Source: Desulfosediminicola flagellatus
GTDB lineage: Bacteria > Desulfobacterota > Desulfobulbia > Desulfobulbales > Desulfocapsaceae
Assembly (NCBI RefSeq): GCF_005116655.2
Contig: NZ_CP050698.1
Span: 1,318,001 to 1,382,000, forward strand
Direction: 5' to 3'
Length of the DNA stretch: 64,000 nt
Shown here piece by piece: positions 45,582 through 55,193 of this stretch (position 1 is its first letter; each line of letters begins with the position of its first letter). Both the position numbers and the translations under genes were made by a program. Below the pieces are notes generated by a model that worked only from the letters and a program-made list of their open reading frames with translations, did no database searches and was not told the origin of the DNA.

Positions 45582-46454
45582 ATGCAAATAGCTGAACTTG
45601 TACAACTCGGGATATCTGAGCTAACTGCTGCAGGTATCCCCGACTGCGCAAGCGATGTATATCTTCTTCTCGGCCACAGTTTTGGCATGAGTAGGACCCA
45701 ACTACTGCTTGGTCATGCAGAAGACGTTTCCTGTGATCAGAAGAAAGCTTTTCTGACATTGCTTGAAAGGCGTAAAAAGCGTGAGCCTGTCGCCTACATC
45801 CTCGGTGAGCAGGAATTCTGGTCAAAGTCTTTTCTCGTTAACAGGTCGGTATTAATCCCGCGACCTGAAACGGAATTTATGCTTGAGACTGTCTTTAAGG
45901 ACCTTAAGCGAACACCTCTCCCTGAAAATAGCACTATTGTAGATCTCTGTTGCGGCAGCGGTGTTATTGCCATTATACTTGCCCTTGAATTGAAACGGAA
46001 AGTGATAGGTATTGATCTGTCTGCCGATGCCCTTGAAGTGGCGCGGAAGAACTGTACGCGAAATGAAACAGGTACTAATGTGGTTCTTGTACAATCAGAT
46101 CTGTTTGAAAATGTATCGCTTGAAGCAGGCACCTCGCTGGTTGTGTCAAATCCTCCATATGTGAGCACGCATTCTGTATTGAATGAGGTAGAGCCTGAGG
46201 TTGGGTTGTATGAACCGAAAATGGCACTGGATGGTGGAGAAAAGGGGCTTGATATTATTGAGAGGATTAGACTACAGCTCCCACATGTTCTGATGCCGGG
46301 TGGCAGAATTTTCATGGAGATCGGTTATGATCAGGGGGAAAACGTGGCGGAGCTGTTCCGAAAGCCTGTTTACGGGCTAAGAGATTTTAGAAATGTCGAA
46401 ATCCACAAGGACTATGCAGGGCGGGACCGGGTGCTGCAAGCCGTGATTTCTTAG
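45582..46454 (+). CDS. prmC: Release factor glutamine methyltransferase
   Basis: SAM-dependent N5-glutamine methyltransferase acting on the GGQ of release factors. The 290-residue protein has an N-terminal helical domain, VDLCCGSGVIAI (about 115-126) as the SAM site, and NPPYV with Asn190. No strong Shine-Dalgarno; probably co-transcribed with prfA. Confidence 0.95.
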   Translation: MQIAELVQLGISELTAAGIPDCASDVYLLLGHSFGMSRTQLLLGHAEDVSCDQKKAFLTLLERRKKREPVAYILGEQEFWSKSFLVNRSVLIPRPETEFMLETVFKDLKRTPLPENSTIVDLCCGSGVIAIILALELKRKVIGIDLSADALEVARKNCTRNETGTNVVLVQSDLFENVSLEAGTSLVVSNPPYVSTHSVLNEVEPEVGLYEPKMALDGGEKGLDIIERIRLQLPHVLMPGGRIFMEIGYDQGENVAELFRKPVYGLRDFRNVEIHKDYAGRDRVLQAVIS

Positions 46455-46475
46455 ATTTTAAAGGGTAACAGGACA

Positions 46476-47756
46476 ATGGAAAAACTCATAATCGAAGGTG
46501 GAAAGTCGCTTAACGGCGAAGTGCGGATAAGTGGAGCCAAGAATGCCGCTTTACCACTCATATGCGCAACTCTTCTTACCCCAGGAAAACATATACTAAG
46601 AAATGTCCCGGATTTGCGGGATACCAGAACTATGCTTCGGTTGCTGGAGAACCTCGGAGTCCGGCACGCACGTAAGGATGATGTGTTAACCATTGACTCT
46701 TCAGATCTGAATGGCTCCGAAGCATCATATGACCTGGTTAAGACAATGCGGGCATCAGTGCTCGTTCTCGGTCCGTTGGTAGCCCGACTGGGTAAGGCGA
46801 GGGTATCATTGCCGGGAGGATGTGCAATTGGAGCACGGCCAATAAACTTTCATATAACAGGGCTCGAATTACTCGGTGTAAAATGTCACCTTGAAGGCGG
46901 CTATGTGGATGCAGCCATCGATGGCAGAATGCAGGGTAATGTCATTTACTTTGATATGCCTTCAGTGACCGGAACAGAAAATCTTTTGATGGCGGCAGTT
47001 CAGGCAGAAGGTACGACAGTGCTGAAAAATGCAGCACGTGAACCTGAAGTTGGCAATCTGGTTGATATGCTCAATGGTATGGGGGCACGTATTGAAGGTA
47101 AAGGAACTGATCGTTTGACGATAGAAGGGGTCGAGAGTCTTCAACCTGCAGATTGTGCAATTATTCCGGATCGAATAGAAGCAGGTACGTATCTTATTGC
47201 TATAGCAGCTACAGGCGGTGAGGGGACTGTCACTCATTGTAATCCTTCTCATTTACCTGCGCTTCTCGAAAAATTACGGGCTACCGGTCTTAAAATTGAA
47301 GAAACTGACAGCACTGTTACTGTACGTCAGCCAAATGGAAATGGGCAAAGTGGACCATTAAAGGGAACGGATATAAAAACCTTACCGTACCCTGGATATC
47401 CGACAGATTTGCAGGCGCAGTTTATGGCGCTTATGACACTTAGTTCTGGTGTCAGTGTGATCAATGAGACCATTTTTGAGAATCGCTTTATGCATGTTGC
47501 TGAATTACAGCGACTTGGAGCGGAAATACAGGTTGACGGTCACACAGCTGTTGTTAAAGGTGCTGCAATGGATGGATTGAGTGGTGCAAGAGTTATGGCC
47601 ACCGATTTACGCGCCAGTTCCTCATTGGTTATTGCAGGCCTTGCAGCAAGCGGACGGACCGAAATATCCAGGATATACCATCTTGAGCGAGGATACGAAA
47701 ATCTTGTAGACAAGCTAACAGCGCTTGGAGCTACAGTCTGGAAAGAGCAGGATTAG
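46476..47756 (+). CDS. murA: UDP-N-acetylglucosamine 1-carboxyvinyltransferase
   Basis: First committed step of peptidoglycan synthesis, adding enolpyruvate from PEP to UDP-GlcNAc. The 426-residue protein has [10 protein letters not shown] (about 19-28) and the catalytic Cys116 in [12 protein letters not shown], so it should be sensitive to fosfomycin as a Cys-type enzyme. Located 21 nt after prmC and ended by a good terminator. Confidence 0.97.
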   Translation: MEKLIIEGGKSLNGEVRISGAKNAALPLICATLLTPGKHILRNVPDLRDTRTMLRLLENLGVRHARKDDVLTIDSSDLNGSEASYDLVKTMRASVLVLGPLVARLGKARVSLPGGCAIGARPINFHITGLELLGVKCHLEGGYVDAAIDGRMQGNVIYFDMPSVTGTENLLMAAVQAEGTTVLKNAAREPEVGNLVDMLNGMGARIEGKGTDRLTIEGVESLQPADCAIIPDRIEAGTYLIAIAATGGEGTVTHCNPSHLPALLEKLRATGLKIEETDSTVTVRQPNGNGQSGPLKGTDIKTLPYPGYPTDLQAQFMALMTLSSGVSVINETIFENRFMHVAELQRLGAEIQVDGHTAVVKGAAMDGLSGARVMATDLRASSSLVIAGLAASGRTEISRIYHLERGYENLVDKLTALGATVWKEQD

Positions 47757-47789
47757 TTTTTTATTAGATCCACCTGTCAGGTAATTCGT

Positions 47790-47833
47790 AAAGCCGGTTG
47801 CAAATAGTGAGTATTTGTAATCGGCTTTTTTTG
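47790..47833 (+). terminator. Rho-independent terminator after murA
   Basis: A 17-bp stem with two weak pairs (47790-47806 with 47812-47828) is followed by T-rich sequence. Confidence 0.85.
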
Positions 47834-47987
47834 TTTTGGCTGCAGTCAGCTATATCTTGGAATTGTATTCACCCCCCCGAAAGGTCTAACTCAAAAGACC
47901 CGTTAAGTACAATGCCTGCAAGTGCAGTTTTTTGAAGTTTTATTGCAATACAAAATACTCTATCAACAGGAAAAACGTTTCGGAACC

Positions 47988-48016
47988 TTGGATGTTTTCA
48001 CTGTTTTTGCCATAAT
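47988..48016 (+). promoter_or_regulatory. Candidate promoter of the REC-pyruvate kinase gene
   Basis: -35 TTGGAT (47988-47993), 17-bp spacer, -10 CATAAT (48011-48016), about 65 nt before the ATG. Confidence 0.4.
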
Positions 48017-48081
48017 GACAGTAGCATGCTTCAAACAGGCCCAAGCAATTTTCTCATCCCCCCTAACCATAGAGAAAAAAC

Positions 48082-49872
48082 ATGCGAATACTTGTCCTGG
48101 AAGATTCGAAATTACTCAAGGAACTCTTCAAGGCGCGTCTGGAGCGGGAAGGGCACGAAGTAACCGTTGTCGATAATGGACATCAGGGGTTTATCCTGGC
48201 TACATCCTATCCATATGATGTGGTCGTCAGTGATGTTCAGATGCCGCATTGGGATGGATTTAAGTTCATTGATGCAATGCAGGTTGTTTGTCCAAGAATT
48301 CCGATAATCATTGTCACATCACTGAGTGTTGATCCTGAGATCATGGCTAAAGTGGCCCGTTTCACTAATGTCATTGAATTGCTGGCAAAGCCTCTGGATT
48401 TTAAAAAATTCTTTTCATTGCTAGAAAATCTCACAGTTCAGACTCATGATAATGTAAATAAAAAGGCTCGTATAGTCTGTACACTTGGGCCGGCAAGTAA
48501 CAATCGTGAAGTTATAGGAAAAATGGTTCTTGCAGGTATGGATGTTGCTCGTCTGAATTTTTCTCATGGGACCTATAAAGAACACGAAGCAACATTGAAT
48601 GCTGTAAGAGATGCAGAGAGGGAGTGGGGGAAACCTATTGCAGTATTACAGGATCTATGTGGTCCGAAAATACGCACCGGAACGATGAAAGACGGAGAGG
48701 TCGAACTTGAAGAGGGAAGACAGATAATTATTCAGGCAGAACCAATTGAAGGGAATTTTGAGAGGATTTCCTGCGCAATTCCTCAAATATTACAAGATCT
48801 ACGAAAAGGGGATCCTGTACTTCTCGATGACGGCCTGCTTGAATTACGCGTGGCAGAGGAAGGCGAATGTGATGTTGTATGTGATGTTATTGTTGGTGGA
48901 ATTCTCAAATCGAATAAAGGCATGAATCTTCCTGCCACAACATTATCGCTTCCATCTGTGACAGAAAAAGATTGGAGAGATCTCGACTGGGCGCTTGACC
49001 ATTCTGTCGATTATGTTGCTTTATCTTTTGTGCGCAGTGCCGAAGAAGTTATCGCGGTAAAGAAGTATATCAGCAATGCCGGGAAGCAGGATTTGCGTCT
49101 GGTTGCAAAAATTGAAAAGCCTGAAGCGGTAAAGAATATACACGAAATTATAGAAGTGTCAGATGCTATCATGATAGCTCGCGGTGACATGGGTGTTGAA
49201 TTACCCGCAGCACGAGTGCCTCGGATTCAGCAGGAAATCATCCGACTCTGCTGGCGAATGAATACACCTGTAATTACGGCAACGCAAATGCTCGATTCAA
49301 TGACTACACACTCAAGGCCAACTCGGGCTGAAGTTACAGATGTGAGTATGGCAATACGTGAAGGAACTGATGCGGTTATGCTCTCTCAGGAGACTGCAAC
49401 AGGTGTGGACCCGGTAAATGTAATCCGAACCATGGCCTCAATAATTTGGGAGGAAGAACAATATACTGATCTTAGTGGTGAACAGTACAAACAACTCAAA
49501 GATGACGCGGCTGAAAACCCGGTTATTACCGCTGTTGCGGGTCTGTCTGATACGGCAGCTGTTATATTGCTTGATCTCGAAGGAAATCTTTTTCCTTTAG
49601 TTTCAAAATGGAACAGGAAAATCCCATCACTATTGGTAACTGGTTCAGAGTTGATCGCAAGACGAGCAAGTCTTTACTACAATATAGTTCCCTTGATAAT
49701 CAGAGAGGACTATTGTCACGAAGAAATCATCCAGAAAGCGATGAGCATTGCTCTGGAGTGGGGATATATTAAGGAAGGAGATGCAATTGCTGTGGTGGAA
49801 GGAATGCGTGAGACACGCAACAACCTTCTACAGATCAGCGCTTTGCAGATTCTTAAAGTTCCTTTGTCATGA
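48082..49872 (+). CDS. pyk: Receiver domain-pyruvate kinase fusion
   Basis: A 596-residue protein. Residues 1-120 form a complete response-regulator receiver: acidic Glu7-Asp8, phosphoacceptor Asp51 in VVVSDVQMP, Thr79 and Lys103 in LAKPLD. From about residue 128 it is a full pyruvate kinase: RIVCTLGPAS, LNFSHGTYKEH, LCGPKIRTG, the catalytic VAKIEKPEAV and IMIARGDMGVE, and the C-terminal allosteric domain. Normal pyruvate kinases (about 470 residues) lack a receiver. The joined frame is continuous with no sign of error. It implies phosphorylation control of the PEP to pyruvate step. Confidence 0.93.
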   Translation: MRILVLEDSKLLKELFKARLEREGHEVTVVDNGHQGFILATSYPYDVVVSDVQMPHWDGFKFIDAMQVVCPRIPIIIVTSLSVDPEIMAKVARFTNVIELLAKPLDFKKFFSLLENLTVQTHDNVNKKARIVCTLGPASNNREVIGKMVLAGMDVARLNFSHGTYKEHEATLNAVRDAEREWGKPIAVLQDLCGPKIRTGTMKDGEVELEEGRQIIIQAEPIEGNFERISCAIPQILQDLRKGDPVLLDDGLLELRVAEEGECDVVCDVIVGGILKSNKGMNLPATTLSLPSVTEKDWRDLDWALDHSVDYVALSFVRSAEEVIAVKKYISNAGKQDLRLVAKIEKPEAVKNIHEIIEVSDAIMIARGDMGVELPAARVPRIQQEIIRLCWRMNTPVITATQMLDSMTTHSRPTRAEVTDVSMAIREGTDAVMLSQETATGVDPVNVIRTMASIIWEEEQYTDLSGEQYKQLKDDAAENPVITAVAGLSDTAAVILLDLEGNLFPLVSKWNRKIPSLLVTGSELIARRASLYYNIVPLIIREDYCHEEIIQKAMSIALEWGYIKEGDAIAVVEGMRETRNNLLQISALQILKVPLS

Positions 49873-49887
49873 TTGTATGATTTTCGT

Positions 49888-50040
49888 GTAACTATTCAGT
49901 CAAGACCTCATACGAACCCTTTTCTGTAGGCCGTAAATGTTTAGCAGTGCTTCAGATGGCCTCAAGCGGGACGATTGGCTATAGTATGCCTATGCGAAGC
50001 GTCCCGATCGGGGGCAGGTTGGGTGCTGCTGAATAGTTAC
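49888..50040. mobile_element. 153-bp MITE with IS66-like ends, copy 2
   Basis: Same 12-bp termini GTAACTATTCAG / CTGAATAGTTAC as the copy at 24844. Flanking 8-mers ATTTTCGT (49880-49887) and ATTTTCGA (50041-50048) match at 7 of 8. Inserted 15 bp after the pyk stop, in inverted orientation relative to copy 1. Confidence 0.85.
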
Positions 50041-50068
50041 ATTTTCGATTGAGTAACATGAGAGCGTA

Positions 50069-50758
50069 ATGAAACTAAAGAAACAGATTATATATTGGCT
50101 AGATGAAAAACGTGACATGATAGTTGTCAGTTTGATTATATTTGTCGTGTTGATCTCTGTTGTATTAGGGATGAGAATGCAGCAAAATTACACCGTCCAG
50201 CAACGATTGGAGGAAGAGGCAAAAAAACCGAAAAAGGTTAAATTGGCAAAAGACAACGCTGAAAAAAAGGCTGGGCAGGGCTCTGCTAAGCCTGCACCTT
50301 CTGCGTCATTTTTTCTTAAACCTTCACCTGATGAAGTACTTTCGTTAATTCAGGAAATGGGAGAAGGAGAACTGCCTCCTGATAATCAAAAATATACCGG
50401 TTTACGCGTGATGTGGCCGGCATATTTTTTTCAGATTGTGAGTCAGCAGGCAGGCAATGCTACTATATTACTTGATGTTTCTGTAGATGGATTTGGAGTA
50501 ATGATTCAGACTGATGTGGATCTGGCCAAATTTCCAGATATACTCTCAATAGAGCGCGGTAAGAAAATATGGGTAGCTGGTGAACTACTTGGCGTTGATG
50601 GAAAAGGTACCGGCACTATCATTATGACTGCCGAGGAGGTTCGGTTTGCAGAAAATCTGGAAGATGCTATTAAAACACACGTTGGACCGCGAGATAACTC
50701 CACACAAGTAAAATCTCCTGATGGTCAGACTACGAAGGAAGAGGCAGAGAAACAATAA
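50069..50758 (+). CDS. Membrane-anchored protein of unknown function
   Basis: A 229-residue protein with one N-terminal transmembrane helix (about 18-36), a charged Lys/Glu/Ala linker (about 45-80), then a soluble domain of about 120 residues with beta-strand character (KIWVAGELLGVDGKGTGTII), which could be OB-fold-like, and a charged tail. The end overlaps the convergent histidine kinase gene by 29 bp. No function is assigned. Confidence 0.72.
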   Translation: MKLKKQIIYWLDEKRDMIVVSLIIFVVLISVVLGMRMQQNYTVQQRLEEEAKKPKKVKLAKDNAEKKAGQGSAKPAPSASFFLKPSPDEVLSLIQEMGEGELPPDNQKYTGLRVMWPAYFFQIVSQQAGNATILLDVSVDGFGVMIQTDVDLAKFPDILSIERGKKIWVAGELLGVDGKGTGTIIMTAEEVRFAENLEDAIKTHVGPRDNSTQVKSPDGQTTKEEAEKQ

Positions 50759-52424
50759 AACGCGCTCCTCCACTGGTACTTGAATCAATAGTAATGGAAC
50801 CTCCATGTTCCTCTATGATCTGCAGCACGATTGCAAGTCCCAGCCCCGTGCCGTCCGCACGTGAGGTAAAGAATGGTTCGAATATTTTCTCTTTATTTTC
50901 CTCGGTCACTCCAGGGCCGTTATCGCTGACGGAAATTTTGATGGTGTCACCGGCTTCACCCCCCTTTACTTCTTCGGCTTCCACCTCAATTATCTCACGT
51001 CCCGGCGGGCAGAAAGCCATGCCGTTCTGGATGAGATGATTGAGCACTGTGTGGATTTGTTTGGGATCAGCCCATATGTCTATTGCATCATCAAATAATA
51101 TTTCAAGCCTCGTTGAGAGTGGCCACGTCGGGTCAGCCCTGCATACCTGAATGACCTCATCGAGGATACTTTTGAGCGAGAACCATTCCCTGTTTGCAGC
51201 TTCCGGACGTGAGAACTTTAAAAAATCCGCTATGGTATCAATCATCCTGTTAGATTCGCGAAGAATAATGTCTGCCAATTCATAATTGAACAAATTCTCA
51301 CTGCCTTCCTGGGAAAACTCATTAACCAGCACCTGTGCTGAACCGGATATTGCCGTTAAGGGGTTCCTGAAATCATGGGCTATTCCTGCGCTCATCATGC
51401 CGATAGCTGCAAGCTTTTCGGCCTGGCGCATTTGTCTTTCGAGTTGTTCTATTTCACTAATATCACGAAGTGTGATTATTTTATGTTGATCAAGAGAGTC
51501 TGGCTCAGTCTCCCCTAATTGCTGGAGATCAACATGGGAATATCCGAGCCGGATAGTCTTCCCATCATACCGCGTGAAATCAGCGGACTGTCGCATCCTG
51601 GGAGCTGAGAGGTTGAGGTTGGGGAAATAATCAATCAGGGTTGTGCCAACAAGAGAGGCGGCTGGAAACCCGGTAATATCACCTGTTGCATTGTTTGCTG
51701 AGGTAATGGCCCCTGACTGATCTATGGTGATTATGCCTGTCGCAATGTTATCAAAGATCTGTTTATACAGAACTGCAAGCCTGTCGTAATTACGAATGGA
51801 GTCAGACAGTGCATCTTCAGTGGTCTGAACACGCAGACTGAATAGGGCACTCAACAGGGCGGCCAGGAAAAATGTGAGCCCCTGGACTGCAAAATGGTTC
51901 AGATTAACCATTGGATCGTCTGCACCCTGGTAGCCCATAACTAGCAGATATTCAGGAAAGGAACCAAACACCTCCAGAAGAAGGATTCCTCCATACAAGA
52001 GTGTCGACGATGCTGCTGCAACCAAACCGCCTTTTCGTGGCAGGATAAGTCCACCTGCGATAATCGGGAAAAAGTAAATTGAAGTAAATATCGAGTGCGA
52101 AATTCCGGTGTAGTAGACCAGCAGGGTAGCAAAAAACGTATCAATGAGGTTCTGGATAAAACCGAACTTTCGCAGATTCGCTTTCGATACAAACGCGTAA
52201 AATGCTGAAGCGATAGTTGTGAAATAGATTGCAACAAGCAGCAGGGTCATCAACTCGCTTGGCATGAGTATAACGTCAAGACTGGCCCCGCCAAACACAA
52301 CACTTAACACAAACAGCAGGGTGTAGAGGACGATCCGAAGCAGCATCATCCAGAGTATTTGAGTTTTCAGTATCTGGTTGACGGTAGGTGTTCTGTTGCG
52401 TTTAAAAAATGATTTTAAGTTCAT
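50730..52424 (-). CDS. pilS: PilS-like sensor histidine kinase
   Basis: A 564-residue kinase. Six hydrophobic segments fill the first 200 residues, a PAS domain follows (about 218-325), then HisKA with His350 in GIAHDFRNPLTAISG, and a HATPase domain (LNHLIQNGM, DNGPGV, GTGLGLAI). The domain order matches PilS, which controls type IV pilin with PilR. The partner gene starts 6 nt upstream of this ATG on the same strand. No pilus genes lie in the window, so its target is open. Confidence 0.88.
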   Translation of the reverse strand: MNLKSFFKRNRTPTVNQILKTQILWMMLLRIVLYTLLFVLSVVFGGASLDVILMPSELMTLLLVAIYFTTIASAFYAFVSKANLRKFGFIQNLIDTFFATLLVYYTGISHSIFTSIYFFPIIAGGLILPRKGGLVAAASSTLLYGGILLLEVFGSFPEYLLVMGYQGADDPMVNLNHFAVQGLTFFLAALLSALFSLRVQTTEDALSDSIRNYDRLAVLYKQIFDNIATGIITIDQSGAITSANNATGDITGFPAASLVGTTLIDYFPNLNLSAPRMRQSADFTRYDGKTIRLGYSHVDLQQLGETEPDSLDQHKIITLRDISEIEQLERQMRQAEKLAAIGMMSAGIAHDFRNPLTAISGSAQVLVNEFSQEGSENLFNYELADIILRESNRMIDTIADFLKFSRPEAANREWFSLKSILDEVIQVCRADPTWPLSTRLEILFDDAIDIWADPKQIHTVLNHLIQNGMAFCPPGREIIEVEAEEVKGGEAGDTIKISVSDNGPGVTEENKEKIFEPFFTSRADGTGLGLAIVLQIIEEHGGSITIDSSTSGGARFIVSLPLPS

Positions 52425-52430
52425 GGGTTA

Positions 52431-53819
52431 TTATTGAATTCCGTATTTTTTTACCTTGTAACGGAATGAGCGAAAGCTGATTCTAAGCAGGTCAGCAGCT
52501 CGCATTTTTGAATTATCTGTCTTCTCAAGTGCGTGTCGGATAAGTTGCTTCTCAAGATTGGTGATAACTTTTTCAAGCCCCAGTTCATAGAGTTCCTTCT
52601 CACTGGTGACTGCCTGGAACGTTCCGGTGCTTTTTATAGAATGTGATTCTTCCTCTTTATCATTATTTGACTGAGAGGAGGGCAGGGTCAGGTTTTCTGG
52701 GAGAATGATGTTGGAACTTTCAAGTGCAACTCCACGTTCAATAATGTTTTCTAGTTCTCTGACATTACCGGGAAAGTTGTAATTCATGAGAACCTGAAGA
52801 GCATAACTGGAAATCTCGCGAACCTCTTTATCGAGTAGCCGGGAGTATTTTTTCAGGAAGTGGCGAACAAGCAGGGGCACATCGCTTTTTCTTTCGCGAA
52901 GCGGGGGCACGCGTAAAGGGACAACAGCAAGCCTGTAAAAAAGATCTTCACGAAAACGTCCCGCCTTAATTTCATCTTCAAGAATACGATTGGTTGCTGC
53001 AATAATACGTACATTGATCTGTTGAATCTGATTGCCGCCAACGGGTTTGATTTCGCGTTCCTGAAGAACGCGAAGAAGTTTTGTCTGAATGATTGGTGTG
53101 AGTTCACCTATTTCATCCAGGAATGCTGTGCCGTTATCTGCGACTTGAAATAGCCCTTGCTTATCGCTTATTGCCCCGGTGAAAGAGCCTTTTACATGAC
53201 CGAAAAGTTCACTCTCCATGAGTTCTTCAGGGATAGCGCTACAGGTGATCGGGATGAAAGGATTGTCGGCAACGTGGCTGTGTTTGTGAATAGCCTGGGC
53301 TACGAGTTCTTTCCCGGTTCCTGATTCACCATAGATCAGCACGTTTGCAGGAGTAGGGGCAACACGCCTGATCATGTCAAAAATTTTGATCATTTCACGA
53401 CTCTGACCGATAATTCCCGGGAATGTATCGGTTTTGCGAGTGTGGTCAGATTCACCGCCGCCTTTTCGTATTGCGGATTTTATAACCGATTTTATTTCAT
53501 CAACATTGAATGGTTTAGATATATAATCAAATGCACCATGCTTCATTGCCTGCACCGCATCATTTGGTGAGGCAAAAGCGGTGATCATAATTACCGGTAA
53601 ATCAGGTGAATGTTCTTTAATTGATTCAAGAAGTTCAAGTCCATCCATACCCGGCATCCGGATATCAGTGATCACCAGATCACATTTGGAATTTTGCAGG
53701 TAATCAAGTCCCTCTTCTCCATTGGGGGCAGTAGTTACCTGATGTCCCTCTTTGGTGAGAAGTATCTTGAGAAAATCCCGCATACTTCGTTCATCATCGA
53801 CAACAAGAATCTGAAACAT
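52431..53819 (-). CDS. pilR: PilR/NtrC-type sigma54-dependent response regulator
   Basis: A 462-residue regulator. Receiver with Asp8, Asp9 and phosphoacceptor Asp52, an AAA+ domain with Walker A GESGTGKE (164-171) and the sigma54-contact loop GSFTGA (211-216, Ser in place of the usual Ala), then a Fis-type helix-turn-helix ending RSFRYKVKKYG. ATG 53819 (MFQILVVDDE) fits the family start; the frame is open to ATG 53867. Pairs with the PilS-like kinase 6 nt downstream. Confidence 0.9.
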   Translation of the reverse strand: MFQILVVDDERSMRDFLKILLTKEGHQVTTAPNGEEGLDYLQNSKCDLVITDIRMPGMDGLELLESIKEHSPDLPVIMITAFASPNDAVQAMKHGAFDYISKPFNVDEIKSVIKSAIRKGGGESDHTRKTDTFPGIIGQSREMIKIFDMIRRVAPTPANVLIYGESGTGKELVAQAIHKHSHVADNPFIPITCSAIPEELMESELFGHVKGSFTGAISDKQGLFQVADNGTAFLDEIGELTPIIQTKLLRVLQEREIKPVGGNQIQQINVRIIAATNRILEDEIKAGRFREDLFYRLAVVPLRVPPLRERKSDVPLLVRHFLKKYSRLLDKEVREISSYALQVLMNYNFPGNVRELENIIERGVALESSNIILPENLTLPSSQSNNDKEEESHSIKSTGTFQAVTSEKELYELGLEKVITNLEKQLIRHALEKTDNSKMRAADLLRISFRSFRYKVKKYGIQ

Positions 53820-53971
53820 AGCGTTCGTAGAGTAATATTGAACTCCTGTCTGGTGATTATCTGCCATGGAGGAGTTAGTGTATGAATGTGGAAATTATTA
53901 TGGGGTGAGAGCACTACACCCATTTAACTGTATAATACGATTTGGGAATAGACAAGGAGATAAGCGGTAAA

Positions 53972-54295
53972 CTAGAAGACACCGAGTTGGTTTTCTGCTG
54001 AGTTTATGAGGGCTTCCTTGGTCTTTTTAGTAAGGTGTTTTACCTGGTATTCCCGGCGACACGCTGTGCTGCGGTTAGCACAGAACTCGATATATACAAG
54101 GGATACAGGCTGCCGGGATCGGGTATAGCGGGCACCTTCTTTACGGGAGTTATGCTCAAGAAGACGGCGCTTGAAATCAGTGGTTACGCCGGTATAGAGT
54201 GATGTATCAGCGCATCTGACCATGTATACGTACCATATGTTCGTCTTGATGATTATCTTCTGACTTTGTGTCTCTGGTGTAGCTGGTATATCCAT
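53972..54295 (-). CDS. GIY-YIG nuclease-domain protein (UPF0213/YhbQ type)
   Basis: A 107-residue protein. The GIY-YIG core shows as WYVYMVRCADTSLYTGVT, with Tyr in VYM and TGV, and Arg in FKRRLLEHN; a Glu in CRREYQVKHL completes the expected site. Small stand-alone members such as YhbQ may act on DNA, but roles are unclear. ATG 54295 is used; the frame extends to a TTG at 54331. Confidence 0.85.
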   Translation of the reverse strand: MDIPATPETQSQKIIIKTNIWYVYMVRCADTSLYTGVTTDFKRRLLEHNSRKEGARYTRSRQPVSLVYIEFCANRSTACRREYQVKHLTKKTKEALINSAENQLGVF

Positions 54296-54414
54296 ATTAT
54301 CAATTCGTTGTGAAAACGGATATGATTGCAAATTCCGCCTCCAGATGGTATGCAGTGTGAAGTTTTTTTAACACCTTTTTTTAAAGGTCTGGCATTATCC
54401 GTACAAAGGACAAC

Positions 54415-55193
54415 ATGGATCAGCACAATACAACAGAAAATTTCGAAAGTCAGGCACTGACTGATCACCTCAGAGAGCTGCGTTCCTGCCTGATTGTTAC
54501 GTTTATAGCGGTATTTGCCGGTTTCGGCCTCTCCTATGCGTATATACGGCCTATCGGCAGCTGGTTCTTTAAGCCGCTTGTTGATGTTCTCCCTGAAGGA
54601 ACCTCTCTTATCTTTACCTCTTACCAGGAAGGGTTTTTTTTTACCTAAAGCTCGCCTTAGTTTGCGGTATTCTGCTTGCCAGTCCTGTAATTTTTTCTCA
54701 AATATGGCGATTTATCGCACCCGGTTTATATAAACACGAAAGAAAAGTTCTGATTCCATTCAGTGTACTCTCTACCCTGTGTTTTCTTGGTGGTGCAGCC
54801 TTTGGGTACCTTGTAGTCTTTCCACCTGCCTTCCGTTTTCTCGTTGGATATAATAACGAGTTTCTTACTTCACTTCCTGCTGTCAGCGAATATTTTTCAT
54901 TAGCACTCAGGCTTCTGCTTGCATTCGGGGCAATATTTGAAATGCCGATCTTAATGGTATTTCTTGCAAAAGCAGGAGTTGTTGATGTTGCTTTCCTGAA
55001 CCGAAACAGGAAATATGCGATTTTGATAAATTTTATTATTGCAGCTATTCTGACCCCGACTCCTGATGTTGTCAACCAGATGATGATGGGTGTGCCTTTG
55101 CTGATTCTTTATGAGATCAGTGTTGTTTCTGTCTGGATGTTCGGGCGAAAGAAATTTCTGGGATTCCAGGACGAGCAGCATGCTGAAGATTGA
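54415..55193 (+). pseudogene. tatC: Twin-arginine translocase TatC, frameshifted at a T9 run
   Basis: TatC is the multi-pass receptor of the Tat export system. The first frame (54415-54648) gives the normal N-terminus (LTDHLRELRSCL) and ends just after a run of nine T (54634-54642). The rest, from LKLALVCGILLASP to the C-terminus at 55193, continues in another frame that is open throughout. Adding one T would give GFFFYLKLAL and a full protein of about 260 residues. This may be a sequencing error, a real mutation, or slippage-controlled expression. No tatA or tatB gene is nearby. Confidence 0.85.

Larger units (their letters stand above)
47757..48081 (+). other. 325-bp murA-pyk gap with terminator and promoter
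   Basis: It holds the murA terminator (47790-47833), a small GGTCT...AGACC hairpin near 47883-47899 and a candidate promoter at 47988-48016. No gene seen. Confidence 0.55.
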
